A stretch of DNA of 25,068 bases from the NCBI GenBank assembly GCA_964472785.1, contig CAYYMH010000059.1, forward strand, positions 1 to 25,068, given 5' to 3'. This document shows positions 15,121 to 23,332 of this stretch, one piece after another (the first letter of the stretch is position 1; each line of letters opens with the position of its first letter). This stretch comes from CAYYMH01 sp964472785. Lineage in GTDB: Bacteria; Zhuqueibacterota; Zhuqueibacteria; Thermofontimicrobiales; Thermofontimicrobiaceae. The notes beneath the pieces are model-generated. The model was not told the origin of the DNA. It saw only the letters and a list, made by a program, of their open reading frames with translations, and made no database searches. Both the position numbers and the translations under genes were made by a program.

Positions 15121-17013
15121 ATGATAGACTTAATCATTGTTTTCGCGTTCATCATCTACAGCATTAGCAACGGATTCCGAAATCAATCCAAAGCATCGGA
15201 AAATCTGGAGGAATACTTTTTAGCGGGTCGTTCTATTCAGGGATGGCGCGCCGGATTCAGTTTGGCGGCGACTCAATTTGCTGCCGATACGCCACTATTG
15301 GTCACCGGATTAATTGCCACCGGCGGTGTCTTCATGTTATGGCGGCTTTGGATTTACGGACTGGGATTTCTGATGATCGGATTTTTGTTAGGACGTGCAT
15401 GGCGGCGCGCCAGGGTGATCACCGACGCCGAAGTTACGGAAATTCGTTACAGCGGAAGAGGGGTGCTCGCACTACGCGGATTGAAGGCGATTTATTACGG
15501 GACAGTGATGAACTGTACCATTATGGCGATGGTGCTGGTTGCTGCCACCCGTATTAGCGAAGTTTTTCTTCCGTGGCACGAATGGCTGCCGGCTGGAATT
15601 TATCATGGTATTTACAATCTGGTCAGATCAATTGGCATCTCTTTAGCATCAGGCTCAACAGGCTTGGAACCATTTATTGCCACCACCAATAATATCATCA
15701 GCATTTTGGTTATCATTCTTTTTACAGCGCTCTATTCAACCACCGGCGGATTGAGATCGGTGATCGCTACGGACACTGTTCAGTTCAGTCTGGCAATGCT
15801 GGGCACGCTAATTTACGCAATTATCGTACTGGTAAAATCCGGGGGCGTCACCAATATCGTTAACAGTTTGGTGGAAACCTATGGCAAAGCACTGACCAGT
15901 CAGATTTTATCATTCAGTCCCAATACCTGGGAAGCGCTGATGCCATTTCTGGTGATTATCAGTCTCCAGTGGTTTTTTGAGAGAAACAGCGACGGCACCG
16001 GCTATTTCGCACAGCGGATGATGTCCTGCCGCAGTAATCGCGATGCGAAAATGGCAGCGTTTATTTTCACCTGGCTGCAAATCTTTCTGCGCAGTCTCAT
16101 CTGGCTGATCATCGGTGTCGGTTTGCTGGTGATTTATCCGTTTAATCCGGCAAGCAGCGGAGGAGAAGCATTTGTCGCCGCTCGGGAACTGATGTTCGCC
16201 ACCGGTATCAAAGATTTACTTCCGGTCGGTGTCAGAGGTATTATGCTCACCGGTATGTTGGCGGCATTAGCCTCGACGATTGATACCCATCTTACCTGGG
16301 GAGCGAGCTACTGGAGTAATGATTTGTACCTTCGGATTATCAATCGCGCCTGGCTCAAAAGGGAACCTTCCAACAAAGAGCAGGTGATTGTTGCTCGTTT
16401 ATCCAATGTTGTGATCATCACCATTGCGCTAATTATTATGGCAAATCTGGGATCAATTCAAACGGCTTGGTACATCACGTTATTGTTTGGCGCTGGTACC
16501 GGTGCGGTACTGGTTCTGCGCTGGCTCTGGGAACGCATCAATCTGTTTTCGGAAATTTCCGCCATCATCGTCTCACTGATTTTCGCGCCAATCATTTTAT
16601 TTACCGTGGAAGCCGAATGGCTGCGTCTGCTGCTGATGTCGTCGATTTCAACAGTTGTTGTTGTGACAGTCACTCTGCTCACGAGACCGACAGATGAAAA
16701 AGTGCTGATCGAATTTTACAAAAAGGTCGATCCGCCCGGATTCTGGAAGAATACTGCCAGCAAGTTGAAAAAAGAAACCCGCTACCCGATCAAAGCCTTC
16801 AAGAAAGCCACCTACCTGACGGTCACCACCAGTGTGTCGCTTTACCTGCTGCTGGTCGGATTTGGAAAGCTGATCCTTCCCAATCCCGGCAGTACAGTGA
16901 CTTATTCCTGGATTTACATCATCCTTGGGATTGCGAGTATTGGATTGTGGTGGAAGAAGTTGTTCGGGAAAGGAGCAGATACTGATTTAAATAACAATTC
17001 TGATGATTTTTGA
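15121..17013 (+). CDS. Second SSS-family Na+:solute symporter, long form
   Basis: A 630-residue inner-membrane symporter with the SSS start EEYFLAGRSIQGWRAGFSLAA and a Na2-site-like stretch ALASTIDTHLTWGASYWSNDLY. It is about 100 residues longer than the first symporter, with a charged cytoplasmic linker (PTDEKVLIEFYKKVDPPGFWKN) and one or two further helices at the C-terminus (about 575-615). It does not keep the SGLT sugar-contact pattern, so the substrate is unknown and need not be a sugar. Base composition is visibly more GC-rich than the genes around it (nearly 60 percent in lines counted by eye, against about 40 percent for the FecR genes). AGAGG lies before the ATG. It follows the kinase by 17 bp and is the last gene of the block. 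Confidence 0.88.
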   Translation: MIDLIIVFAFIIYSISNGFRNQSKASENLEEYFLAGRSIQGWRAGFSLAATQFAADTPLLVTGLIATGGVFMLWRLWIYGLGFLMIGFLLGRAWRRARVITDAEVTEIRYSGRGVLALRGLKAIYYGTVMNCTIMAMVLVAATRISEVFLPWHEWLPAGIYHGIYNLVRSIGISLASGSTGLEPFIATTNNIISILVIILFTALYSTTGGLRSVIATDTVQFSLAMLGTLIYAIIVLVKSGGVTNIVNSLVETYGKALTSQILSFSPNTWEALMPFLVIISLQWFFERNSDGTGYFAQRMMSCRSNRDAKMAAFIFTWLQIFLRSLIWLIIGVGLLVIYPFNPASSGGEAFVAARELMFATGIKDLLPVGVRGIMLTGMLAALASTIDTHLTWGASYWSNDLYLRIINRAWLKREPSNKEQVIVARLSNVVIITIALIIMANLGSIQTAWYITLLFGAGTGAVLVLRWLWERINLFSEISAIIVSLIFAPIILFTVEAEWLRLLLMSSISTVVVVTVTLLTRPTDEKVLIEFYKKVDPPGFWKNTASKLKKETRYPIKAFKKATYLTVTTSVSLYLLLVGFGKLILPNPGSTVTYSWIYIILGIASIGLWWKKLFGKGADTDLNNNSDDF

Positions 17014-17138
17014 TCAGGAAATTTTATCTATGTGGGGATTGATAGGCGAAGTTGAAAATCAATTTAACTCAATATAATTCAGGAGCTAATAGTGTATAAC
17101 TAATTGCGATTCCAATTTCACATTTCTAAGAAAAATCC

Positions 17139-17167
17139 TTGACATTAACATATTTTTTTCTTATAAT
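17139..17167 (+). promoter_or_regulatory. Consensus sigma-70 promoter of the glycolytic operon
   Basis: TTGACA (17139-17144) and TATAAT (17162-17167) are both perfect and 17 bases apart. Transcription should start near 17174, giving a leader of about 98 bases before fba. The remaining 17014-17271 spacer shows no terminator for the symporter and no riboswitch that I recognise. Confidence 0.9.
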
Positions 17168-17271
17168 ATACGTCAATTTTAGAATTTTCAAGTTCCTGCA
17201 TAACATTCCACCCACGTGTAAAAATAACAAATTAATATCTTTGAGCTGTTTTAAAATTTTGGGAGTCGTAC

Positions 17272-18192
17272 ATGTTAGTAACGAATAAGGATTTACAAAC
17301 TGAAGCAAGAAAAGGAAAATACGCAGTCGGAGCGTTCAACACCAGTAACGTTGAAATAACACAGGCAATTATCGAAGCGCACGAGGAAGTAAAGGCGCCG
17401 GTCATCATTGCCACATCAACCAGCGCGATCAAATATTGTGGCATTGAAGCGATGTCGGCAATGGTCCGGGAAATGGCGGCAAAAGCATCTATTCCGATCA
17501 GCCTGCATTTGGATCACGGTACCGATTTTGATTTGATCGTTAGCTGTATTCGCAACGGTTGGTCCTCGATTATGATCGATGGGTCACATGCTCCCCTTGA
17601 CGAGAACATTGCTTTGACAAAAGAAGTGTCGAAAATCTGCCACGCTGTCGGAGTCTCAGTAGAAGCAGAACTGGGTCGATTGGGCGGCATTGAAGACAAT
17701 ATTTCGGTGGATGAACGCGACGCCCGGTTGACTGATCCGGACGAAGCAGTGAAGTTTGTGAAAGAGTCCGAGTGCGATACGTTAGCGATCGCTATTGGAA
17801 CTTCTCACGGAGCTTATAAGTTTAAAGGAAAAGCTAAGTTAGCGTTTGACAGGCTGGAAGAAATTAACAATCTGGTTGATGTTCCGCTGGTTTTGCACGG
17901 CGCATCGAGTGTTATTCCGGAAGTGATTGAGAAAGCGAATAAATACGGCGCGGATTTAGGAGCGGCAAAAGGCGTCCCGGTTGAGGATATCAAAAAAGCA
18001 ATTTCGATGGGGATTACCAAAGTCAATATCGACACGGATTTGCGCCTTGCTTTTACCGCAGGCGTTCGGCAAATATTGTCTGATAAACCGGAACTGTTCG
18101 ATCCCCGGAAAATTATCGGCGCTGGCAGGGAAGATATCAAGGAAGTTGTGAAAAACAAAATCGAAATATTGGGAAGTGCTGGAAAAGCATAA
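17272..18192 (+). CDS. fba: Class II fructose-bisphosphate aldolase
   Basis: A 306-residue cytoplasmic zinc aldolase that splits fructose 1,6-bisphosphate into dihydroxyacetone phosphate and glyceraldehyde 3-phosphate, reversibly. Class II marks are AFNTSNVE near the N-terminus, the zinc and catalytic motif HLDHG (79-83), VEAELGRLGG, the later histidines in IGTSHGAYKF and LHGASSV, and the phosphate-binding NIDTDLR. The length suits the family. GGGAG lies about six bases before the ATG. It is the first gene behind the consensus promoter and is followed 44 bp later by GAPDH, so triose phosphates made here feed directly to the next two enzymes encoded. Tagatose-bisphosphate aldolase is the only close alternative; the glycolytic neighbours favour FBA. 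Confidence 0.95.
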   Translation: MLVTNKDLQTEARKGKYAVGAFNTSNVEITQAIIEAHEEVKAPVIIATSTSAIKYCGIEAMSAMVREMAAKASIPISLHLDHGTDFDLIVSCIRNGWSSIMIDGSHAPLDENIALTKEVSKICHAVGVSVEAELGRLGGIEDNISVDERDARLTDPDEAVKFVKESECDTLAIAIGTSHGAYKFKGKAKLAFDRLEEINNLVDVPLVLHGASSVIPEVIEKANKYGADLGAAKGVPVEDIKKAISMGITKVNIDTDLRLAFTAGVRQILSDKPELFDPRKIIGAGREDIKEVVKNKIEILGSAGKA

Positions 18193-18236
18193 TAGATTAG
18201 CGTAAATTTGAAAATATTATTTGGAGGAGAAACAAA

Positions 18237-19232
18237 ATGGCAATGAAAGTAGGTATTAATGGATTTGGTCGAATCGGACGATTAGTGTTACGTGCATTAT
18301 TGGATAATGAAAAATTTGAAGTTGCTCAAATAAATGACATCACTGATGCAGCGACGCTGGCGCATCTGTTTAAGTATGATTCTGTTCACGGAAGATTTAA
18401 GGGCGAAGTTTCAGTCTCCGATGACTCGATCGTTGTCAACGGAAAGACGATTAAAATTTCAGCGGAACGCGATCCTGAAAATTTACCTTGGGAAAAATTA
18501 GGTGTTAAAGCTGTCGTCGAATCCACTGGTGTGTTTCGAGAAAAAGATCAGATTGCAAAACATTTGAAAGCTGGTGCTAAAAAAGTCGTTTTGACTGTGC
18601 CGGCAAAAGATGAGATAGACGCCATGATTGTTTTAGGTGTCAACGATAATCATTTAAAAGATGAACATCAAATCGTCTCCAATGCATCGTGTACCACCAA
18701 TTGCCTGGCTCCGGTAACCAAAGTGTTGAACGATAAATTCGGAGTTGTCCATGGTTTAATGACCACAATTCATGCGTACACTAATGACCAGAAAATTTTG
18801 GATTTACCGCATAAAGATTTACGTCGTGCCCGTGCTGCAGCCATGTCAATCATTCCGACTACAACCGGTGCTGCCAAAGCTGTGGGAAAAGTCATTCCTG
18901 ATTTAAATGGCAAACTTGACGGCATGGCAATGCGTGTGCCCACATTTGACGGTTCAGTGGTCGATTTAGTGGCGGAACTGAAAAAATCGACAACAGCCGA
19001 AGAAATAAATGCCGCCATGAAAGAAGCCGCCGAAGGTCCGATGAAAGGCATTCTCGAATACACGGAAGATCCGATCGTATCCGTGGACATAGTCGGCAAT
19101 CCACATTCCAGTATCTTTGATAGCCTTTCGACCATGGTTATGGATGGAAATTTTGTCAAAGTTGTTTCGTGGTATGATAATGAATGGGGATACTCTTGTC
19201 GGGTCGCAGATTTAGTGGATAAGATGTTTTAA
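18237..19232 (+). CDS. gap: Glyceraldehyde-3-phosphate dehydrogenase
   Basis: A 331-residue cytoplasmic GAPDH converting glyceraldehyde 3-phosphate, NAD+ and phosphate to 1,3-bisphosphoglycerate. The N-terminal Rossmann motif GINGFGRIGR (7-16), D34 in QINDITD (typical of NAD preference) and the active-site SNASCTTNC with catalytic C152 are all present, as is the C-terminal WYDNEWGYSCRV. A strong GGAGGAG ribosome binding site precedes the ATG. It lies between fba and tpiA in the same transcript; phosphoglycerate kinase, its usual neighbour, is absent. Confidence 0.97.
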   Translation: MAMKVGINGFGRIGRLVLRALLDNEKFEVAQINDITDAATLAHLFKYDSVHGRFKGEVSVSDDSIVVNGKTIKISAERDPENLPWEKLGVKAVVESTGVFREKDQIAKHLKAGAKKVVLTVPAKDEIDAMIVLGVNDNHLKDEHQIVSNASCTTNCLAPVTKVLNDKFGVVHGLMTTIHAYTNDQKILDLPHKDLRRARAAAMSIIPTTTGAAKAVGKVIPDLNGKLDGMAMRVPTFDGSVVDLVAELKKSTTAEEINAAMKEAAEGPMKGILEYTEDPIVSVDIVGNPHSSIFDSLSTMVMDGNFVKVVSWYDNEWGYSCRVADLVDKMF

Positions 19233-19274
19233 TTGTTTGAATGTTATTTTGAAGAAAGCGAGAATGTTGGTTTT

Positions 19275-20045
19275 ATGAGAAAAAAAATAATCGCCGGCAA
19301 CTGGAAAATGAACAAAACCAAATCAGAAGCAGTTGCCTTTGCAAAAGAATTGAAAGAAAAAATTGATAAATTTGAAAAAACAGAAATTGTTGTATGTCCG
19401 AATTACATTGCATTGGCGCCGATCTGTGATGTATTAAAAGAGACCAGAGCCGGAGTCGGCGCACAGAATATGTTTTGGGAAGCCTCCGGCGCGTTTACCG
19501 GAGAAGTGTCTGCCGAGATGATCGAAGATGCGGGTTGTGAATACGTCATTATCGGGCATTCGGAACGGCGACAATATTTTGGTGAAATCAATGAGACAGT
19601 AAACAAGAGGATCAAGCGGGCGTTGACGACTTGTTGTTTGACACCGATCATGTGCATCGGAGAAACGCTGGAGCAACGGGAAGCAGGTGAGATGAACAAC
19701 GTGATTGAAAAGCAATTAAAAGAAGGTTTGGCAGGTTTAACGCCGGCGCACATGCAACGCTTGATTATCGCTTATGAACCTGTTTGGGCTATCGGCACCG
19801 GAAAAACAGCCACTCCGGAACAAGCGGAGGAGGTTCACCAGTTTATTCGTGATTTAATTAAAAAAATCTATGATGAACAAATTGCTGACAGAATCCATAT
19901 ATTGTATGGAGGCAGTGCCAAACCGTCAAATATCCGGGAGTTATTGGTACAAAAAAATATTGACGGCGGATTAATTGGCGGCGCGAGCCTGGATATTAAT
20001 GCGTTTGTTGAAATGATAGAGATTGCAGAACAATTATCTGAATAA
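19275..20045 (+). CDS. tpiA: Triosephosphate isomerase
   Basis: A 256-residue TIM-barrel enzyme interconverting dihydroxyacetone phosphate and glyceraldehyde 3-phosphate. The catalytic residues are all visible: K11 in GNWKMNK, H95 in IIGHSERRQYFGE and E168 in AYEPVWAIGTGKTAT, plus the phosphate-binding YGGSAKPSN. The open frame extends to a TTG at 19233 directly after the gap stop, but family proteins begin MRKK-IAGNWKMN, so ATG 19275 is the start. Its Shine-Dalgarno sequence is poor, so translational coupling to gap is possible. It is followed 15 bases later by secG. Confidence 0.96.
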   Translation: MRKKIIAGNWKMNKTKSEAVAFAKELKEKIDKFEKTEIVVCPNYIALAPICDVLKETRAGVGAQNMFWEASGAFTGEVSAEMIEDAGCEYVIIGHSERRQYFGEINETVNKRIKRALTTCCLTPIMCIGETLEQREAGEMNNVIEKQLKEGLAGLTPAHMQRLIIAYEPVWAIGTGKTATPEQAEEVHQFIRDLIKKIYDEQIADRIHILYGGSAKPSNIRELLVQKNIDGGLIGGASLDINAFVEMIEIAEQLSE

Positions 20046-20060
20046 AAGTTGAGGAAAAAA

Positions 20061-20447
20061 ATGGAAACTTTTTTGATTGTTATTCATTTTATAGTTACCG
20101 TGTTGCTCATGGTTGTCATCCTGTTACAATCGAGTAAGGGTGGGGGATTGGCTGGCGTGTTCGGAGGCGGTGGCGGCGGCATGGGCGCAGTGTTCGGAGG
20201 CCGTGGGGCTGCTTCCTTTTTAGCGAAAATTACCACGGTGTTAGCCATTGTATTTCTTGGACTATCGCTTTTGATCAGCTATATTGATAAAGGCAAACGA
20301 ATTGATCAGAATATCGTAGCAGAAGAAATAGAAAAACGAAGGGCGTCATCTCCGGCTTCGGTTTTGCCTGTTGTTCCGTCAGAAGATACAGAAAGTCCGG
20401 TCATGACACCATCGCCAGTACCGGCAGAAGGGGATACAGCGAAATAA
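20061..20447 (+). CDS. secG: Preprotein translocase subunit SecG
   Basis: A 128-residue small inner-membrane subunit of the SecYEG channel. It has two transmembrane helices (about 3-21 and 54-73) joined by the diagnostic glycine-rich loop LLQSSKGGGLAGVFGGGG-GMGAVFGGRGAASFLAK. The C-terminus is a low-complexity Pro/Ser/Glu tail, common in SecG. TTG 20049 is in frame, but ATG 20061 is preferred because TTGAGGA forms its ribosome binding site. The tpiA-secG order is common in bacteria and supports a single operon. Confidence 0.92.
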   Translation: METFLIVIHFIVTVLLMVVILLQSSKGGGLAGVFGGGGGGMGAVFGGRGAASFLAKITTVLAIVFLGLSLLISYIDKGKRIDQNIVAEEIEKRRASSPASVLPVVPSEDTESPVMTPSPVPAEGDTAK

Positions 20448-20481
20448 ATTTGACAAAAAAATAAATCAAACATATTTCGTT

Positions 20482-20567
20482 GCCGAAGTGGTGGAATTGG
20501 CAGACACGCTATCTTGAGGGGGTAGTGCCCAACGGGTGTGCGGGTTCAAATCCCGCCTTCGGCACCA
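20482..20567 (+). tRNA. tRNA-Leu(GAG)
   Basis: An 86-base class II tRNA with encoded CCA. The acceptor stem GCCGAAG pairs with CTTCGGC. The D arm GTGGAATTGGCAGACAC is typical of Leu. The anticodon stem CTATC/GGTAG holds the loop TTGAGGG, so the anticodon is GAG at 20516-20518. A variable arm (GCCCAACGGGT) and the T arm GCGGGTTCAAATCCCGC follow, with discriminator A at 20564. Confidence 0.97.
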
Positions 20568-20607
20568 TCAAAACTAAAAAAGACCACAAAGTAAAAGGAG
20601 ATTTTTC

Positions 20608-21633
20608 ATGCTCAGCAAAATCAGTTCGATAGTCTTTAGCTTGGTTCTAATTTGTCTGTTTGCGGGTCTCGCATTTTCACAGCAGGATTTACAGGAAGAG
20701 TACAACCGTAAGATAGTCAAGGCAAAAGAGATCAATGCCAAGATGCAGGAGGAAGGCATTTCCAAACAGGAATACGACCAACTCCGTGCGGAATATGACA
20801 AGCTCAATGCTGAAATTTCGGAAATCAAAGCGAAATTAGAGCAATCCACAGAGATTGAGAAAACGAAAAATTATGCAAAAAAAGCATATAATGATGCTAA
20901 CACATTTCTTAAAAAAGGCATGAATCAGGAAGCGCTGGAATCATACGATACGGCTATTCAATACGATGCGCAATTCGCCAGTGCCTACTACGGAAAGGGA
21001 GTTGCCCTCAAAAAACTGCGCCGCTACGAGGAAGCGCTTGCAGCGTATCATAAAGCAGTTCAGGTTGACCCGTTATATTCGGATGCCTGGTTCGCCCTGG
21101 CAAAATTATATAGCGACTTGGATCGATTCAATGAAGCATTGACAGCGTGCCTGAGAGCAGTTGAAACAGATTCTGCATCTTATAAAGCATACTACCAGCT
21201 TGGCGCTATCTATAATGACCGCAAAGAATATAATAAAGCTGCTGAGGCGTTCGAGAAAGCCGGAGAAATGCAACCGCGATACTATCTGGCATTCAACGCT
21301 CAGGGAGTTGCGCTCTCAAAAGTTGGAAAGTCTGAAGAAGCAATTGAAGCATTTAAAAAAGCAATTGAAGTCAAGCAAGATTATTATCAATCCTACTTTA
21401 GATTAGCAGAGCTGTATAACAAATTGGGAAAAAATCAGGAAGCATTGGAGGCGGCATTAAATTGTCTAAAATACAGGAAAAATTACGCACCGGCTGCTTT
21501 CGAAGCGGGGGTGGCTTATGAAGAGATGGGACAGTTTACCAACGCGATAAAATATTACCAGATTGCCGCTCAATCGAGGAACTGGCGCAAAGCCGCGGAA
21601 TATCAAATTGATATGATCAAGCGGAGAATGTAA
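20608..21633 (+). CDS. Secreted TPR-repeat protein
   Basis: A 341-residue exported protein. A signal peptide ends at LAFSQQ (about residue 24), a charged coiled-coil-like segment follows (about 28-85, rich in E/K with EEYNRKIVKAKEIN), then about seven tetratricopeptide repeats to the C-terminus (for example YYGKGVALKKLRRYEEALAAY, AWFALAKLYSDLDRFNEAL and AFNAQGVALSKVGKSEEAI). It probably scaffolds other proteins in the periplasm; the partner is unknown and no enzymatic motif is seen. AAGGAG lies nine bases before the ATG. It lies 40 bp after tRNA-Leu and ends at a strong terminator. Confidence 0.88.
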   Translation: MLSKISSIVFSLVLICLFAGLAFSQQDLQEEYNRKIVKAKEINAKMQEEGISKQEYDQLRAEYDKLNAEISEIKAKLEQSTEIEKTKNYAKKAYNDANTFLKKGMNQEALESYDTAIQYDAQFASAYYGKGVALKKLRRYEEALAAYHKAVQVDPLYSDAWFALAKLYSDLDRFNEALTACLRAVETDSASYKAYYQLGAIYNDRKEYNKAAEAFEKAGEMQPRYYLAFNAQGVALSKVGKSEEAIEAFKKAIEVKQDYYQSYFRLAELYNKLGKNQEALEAALNCLKYRKNYAPAAFEAGVAYEEMGQFTNAIKYYQIAAQSRNWRKAAEYQIDMIKRRM

Positions 21634-21659
21634 CTTTGATTTTTTCATAAAATTTAAAG

Positions 21660-21696
21660 AGCCCTTATTTCGATTTTTGGAATAAGGGCTTTTTTA
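21660..21696 (+). terminator. Rho-independent terminator after the TPR gene
   Basis: The stem AGCCCTTATT pairs with AATAAGGGCT around a short T-rich loop and runs into TTTTTT. It is a near-perfect ten-pair stem. Confidence 0.92.
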
Positions 21697-21710
21697 TTTA
21701 TTAAATGCAT

Positions 21711-21850
21711 TTTGAACGATTAGTTTCAGCCGCCGAAAAGCTTCAACGCACTGAACATCAATATTTAAACAAAATTTGAGTAAACCCACCTAACTAAACT
21801 AAATTCAAACACCGCTTTTCGGTCGGCTGCAAACTTTTGTTATACGTTAA
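21711..21850 (-). other. attC-like recombination site
   Basis: Read on the minus strand, R'' GTATAAC begins six bases after the stop codon of the lipoprotein gene. It is followed by AGTTT-g-CAGCCG-a-CCGAAAAGC, a loop of about 72 bases, then GCTTTTCGG-CGGCTG-AAACT, AATC and the R' triplet GTT. The two lower-case bases (plus-strand 21830 and 21823) have no partner in the otherwise perfect stem. They look like the extrahelical bases that orient single-strand attC recombination. The total length of about 140 bases is in the range of Vibrio-type attC sites. Confidence 0.65.
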
Positions 21851-22516
21851 CTACTTATTATATCTAATTTTATCTCCAACTTTTATTGAGCCATCTATGA
21901 TTTGAAAAGCGATGTTGTCATTTTTAAACCTGACAACCCTTGCACTACCTACTTCAATATAATTTAAACCATCTTTTCTGAAAATATCATATACTGCATC
22001 CATTTGAAACTTATTATGACTATCCACTTTAATCAGACAATAACCTTTAACTACTTTTATAATATTATAATTTTTATAATAATCATTTTGGGGTTGCTGG
22101 TATAAATTTAAACTTTCAGAATCATCAAAAATGCGTATCAATCTTGCCATCATATTTTTTTCTTGATATGATCCACCATAAAATCCATATTGAACGCTAC
22201 CACCAAAACTTGATTGCTTTGATGTCTCCTTGTTAATTAATATAATTGCGTTCGCACCTTTTGAACGTGCTTTTTTCTGCATAGCCTTTAGGATTGCCCC
22301 CCAATCTGAAACCATACCACTCATCTTACCAGTGATTACACCGATTTCTTCATAATGAATATTTGAAGGTGGTTTCTCCAATATTTTCACAGGTCCATCC
22401 CATGGTTCATAGATATTACCTGTTGGAATAAACTTAACTTGCGCGCAAGCAAATAATAGGATAATAGGAATAAAGATAAATTGTTTTATGACCATATATA
22501 AAAAATTTTTACACAT
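21851..22516 (-). CDS. Cassette lipoprotein, RcsF/YbjQ-like plus FlgT-C-like regions
   Basis: A 221-residue predicted lipoprotein. The N-terminus MCKNFLYMVIKQF is followed by a hydrophobic stretch and the lipobox LLFAC with C24. A first region (about 45-95, HYEEIGVITG and MQKKARSKGANAIILI) resembles the small domain of DUF4156/YbjQ-type proteins that bring a conserved GAN-A-I strand. The C-terminal part (about 140-221, ending IKVGDKIRYNK) resembles FlgT-C-type beta domains. Both likenesses are weak and from memory, and the function is unknown. The frame opens with TTG at 22528, but GGAG then falls six bases before ATG 22516, which also gives a proper signal sequence. It is AT-rich and directly precedes the attC-like site; it lies 27 bp after the HEPN-like gene, in the same transcript. 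Confidence 0.8.
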   Translation of the reverse strand: MCKNFLYMVIKQFIFIPIILLFACAQVKFIPTGNIYEPWDGPVKILEKPPSNIHYEEIGVITGKMSGMVSDWGAILKAMQKKARSKGANAIILINKETSKQSSFGGSVQYGFYGGSYQEKNMMARLIRIFDDSESLNLYQQPQNDYYKNYNIIKVVKGYCLIKVDSHNKFQMDAVYDIFRKDGLNYIEVGSARVVRFKNDNIAFQIIDGSIKVGDKIRYNK

Positions 22517-22543
22517 AATGGACTCCAACTTTTTTTCTTCAGA

Positions 22544-23332
22544 CTAAACATTAACGCTATTTATACGATATAATTCTTCAATAATATCGATTGTATGTTT
22601 AAGTTCAATTTTTACATCGCTGTCTGATATATTTTTTAAACCGTGTATCTGCGGACTTAATTTATCATAGTATAATTTTTCTATTCTTGTTTTCAGTGCA
22701 TTTTTCGATACTTTTTTGATTAATTTCCTAGGTGGGTATTTTTTATAGAATTGTTTATGATTTTTAATCAGAATAATATGTTTTTTTCGGATAGCAATAT
22801 CCCGCATTGCAGATTCAAGTATTATTCTTGCTAAAGCATTTACAGCATTATATTGTTGAAATGCATAACATTTTCGAGCTTCATCAATATATCTTTTAAG
22901 ATTGATTGGTATATGAACATTTGTAACCATCAAGCCAATTTCGATCAACCCTTCAATATATTCCCTTGGGCCAAACCAATTAAATAATATTTTACTTGAG
23001 AGTTCATCAATTTCATTCTCATTAAAATTTACCATCTCACTACATTCATCTAAATTCTTATTTAATGTTTTCAATACGATATCCGCTGTAAACTCATTCT
23101 GTTTCGATATTTTTTTTACTACTTCCTTCAAATCAGTATCTTTAAATGTTATTATTGGATGAACTGCGATTTGTTTTTTAATCTCTAATCTGATTTCACA
23201 AAATTCTAAAATCTTACTAAAGAATGATTCAATCTTTTGTTTTTCTTTGAGGAAATCACCATTTTTAATTTGAGTTTTAATTTCTTCATCTATTTTGAGA
23301 AACTGAATTATATCTTTATCGATTAAGTTCAT
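22544..23332 (-). CDS. Cassette protein with a DUF4145/HEPN-like C-terminal domain
   Basis: A 262-residue soluble protein, Lys- and Ile-rich and mostly helical, about 30 percent GC by eye. The N-terminal half (1-145) is not recognised. The C-terminal part (about 147-258) has the pattern of DUF4145/HEPN-like domains: YNAVNALARIILESAMRDI (161-179), then RIEKLYYDKLSPQIHG with H230, then a last helix ELKHTIDIIEELY. The classical HEPN ribonuclease motif R-x4-6-H is not clearly present, so nuclease activity should not be assumed. DUF4145 domains are frequent in phage-defence and mobile-element proteins. It starts 29 bases inside the cassette junction behind a weak AGG ribosome binding site, and is followed by the lipoprotein. 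Confidence 0.72.
   Translation of the reverse strand: MNLIDKDIIQFLKIDEEIKTQIKNGDFLKEKQKIESFFSKILEFCEIRLEIKKQIAVHPIITFKDTDLKEVVKKISKQNEFTADIVLKTLNKNLDECSEMVNFNENEIDELSSKILFNWFGPREYIEGLIEIGLMVTNVHIPINLKRYIDEARKCYAFQQYNAVNALARIILESAMRDIAIRKKHIILIKNHKQFYKKYPPRKLIKKVSKNALKTRIEKLYYDKLSPQIHGLKNISDSDVKIELKHTIDIIEELYRINSVNV

Noticed and set aside
17014..17138. Shine-Dalgarno-like CAGGAG with GTG-TAT-AAC-TAA after the second symporter
   Set aside because: A three-codon frame upstream of the promoter has no evident role; chance is the better explanation.
18770..19159. 129-codon minus-strand frame inside gap
   Set aside because: It is a shadow of the well-conserved GAPDH frame on the other strand, with no initiation signals.
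20450..20478. TTGACA-17-TATTTC before tRNA-Leu
   Set aside because: The -10 box would end three bases before the mature tRNA, so transcription would start inside it; the tRNA is more likely read through from the fba operon.
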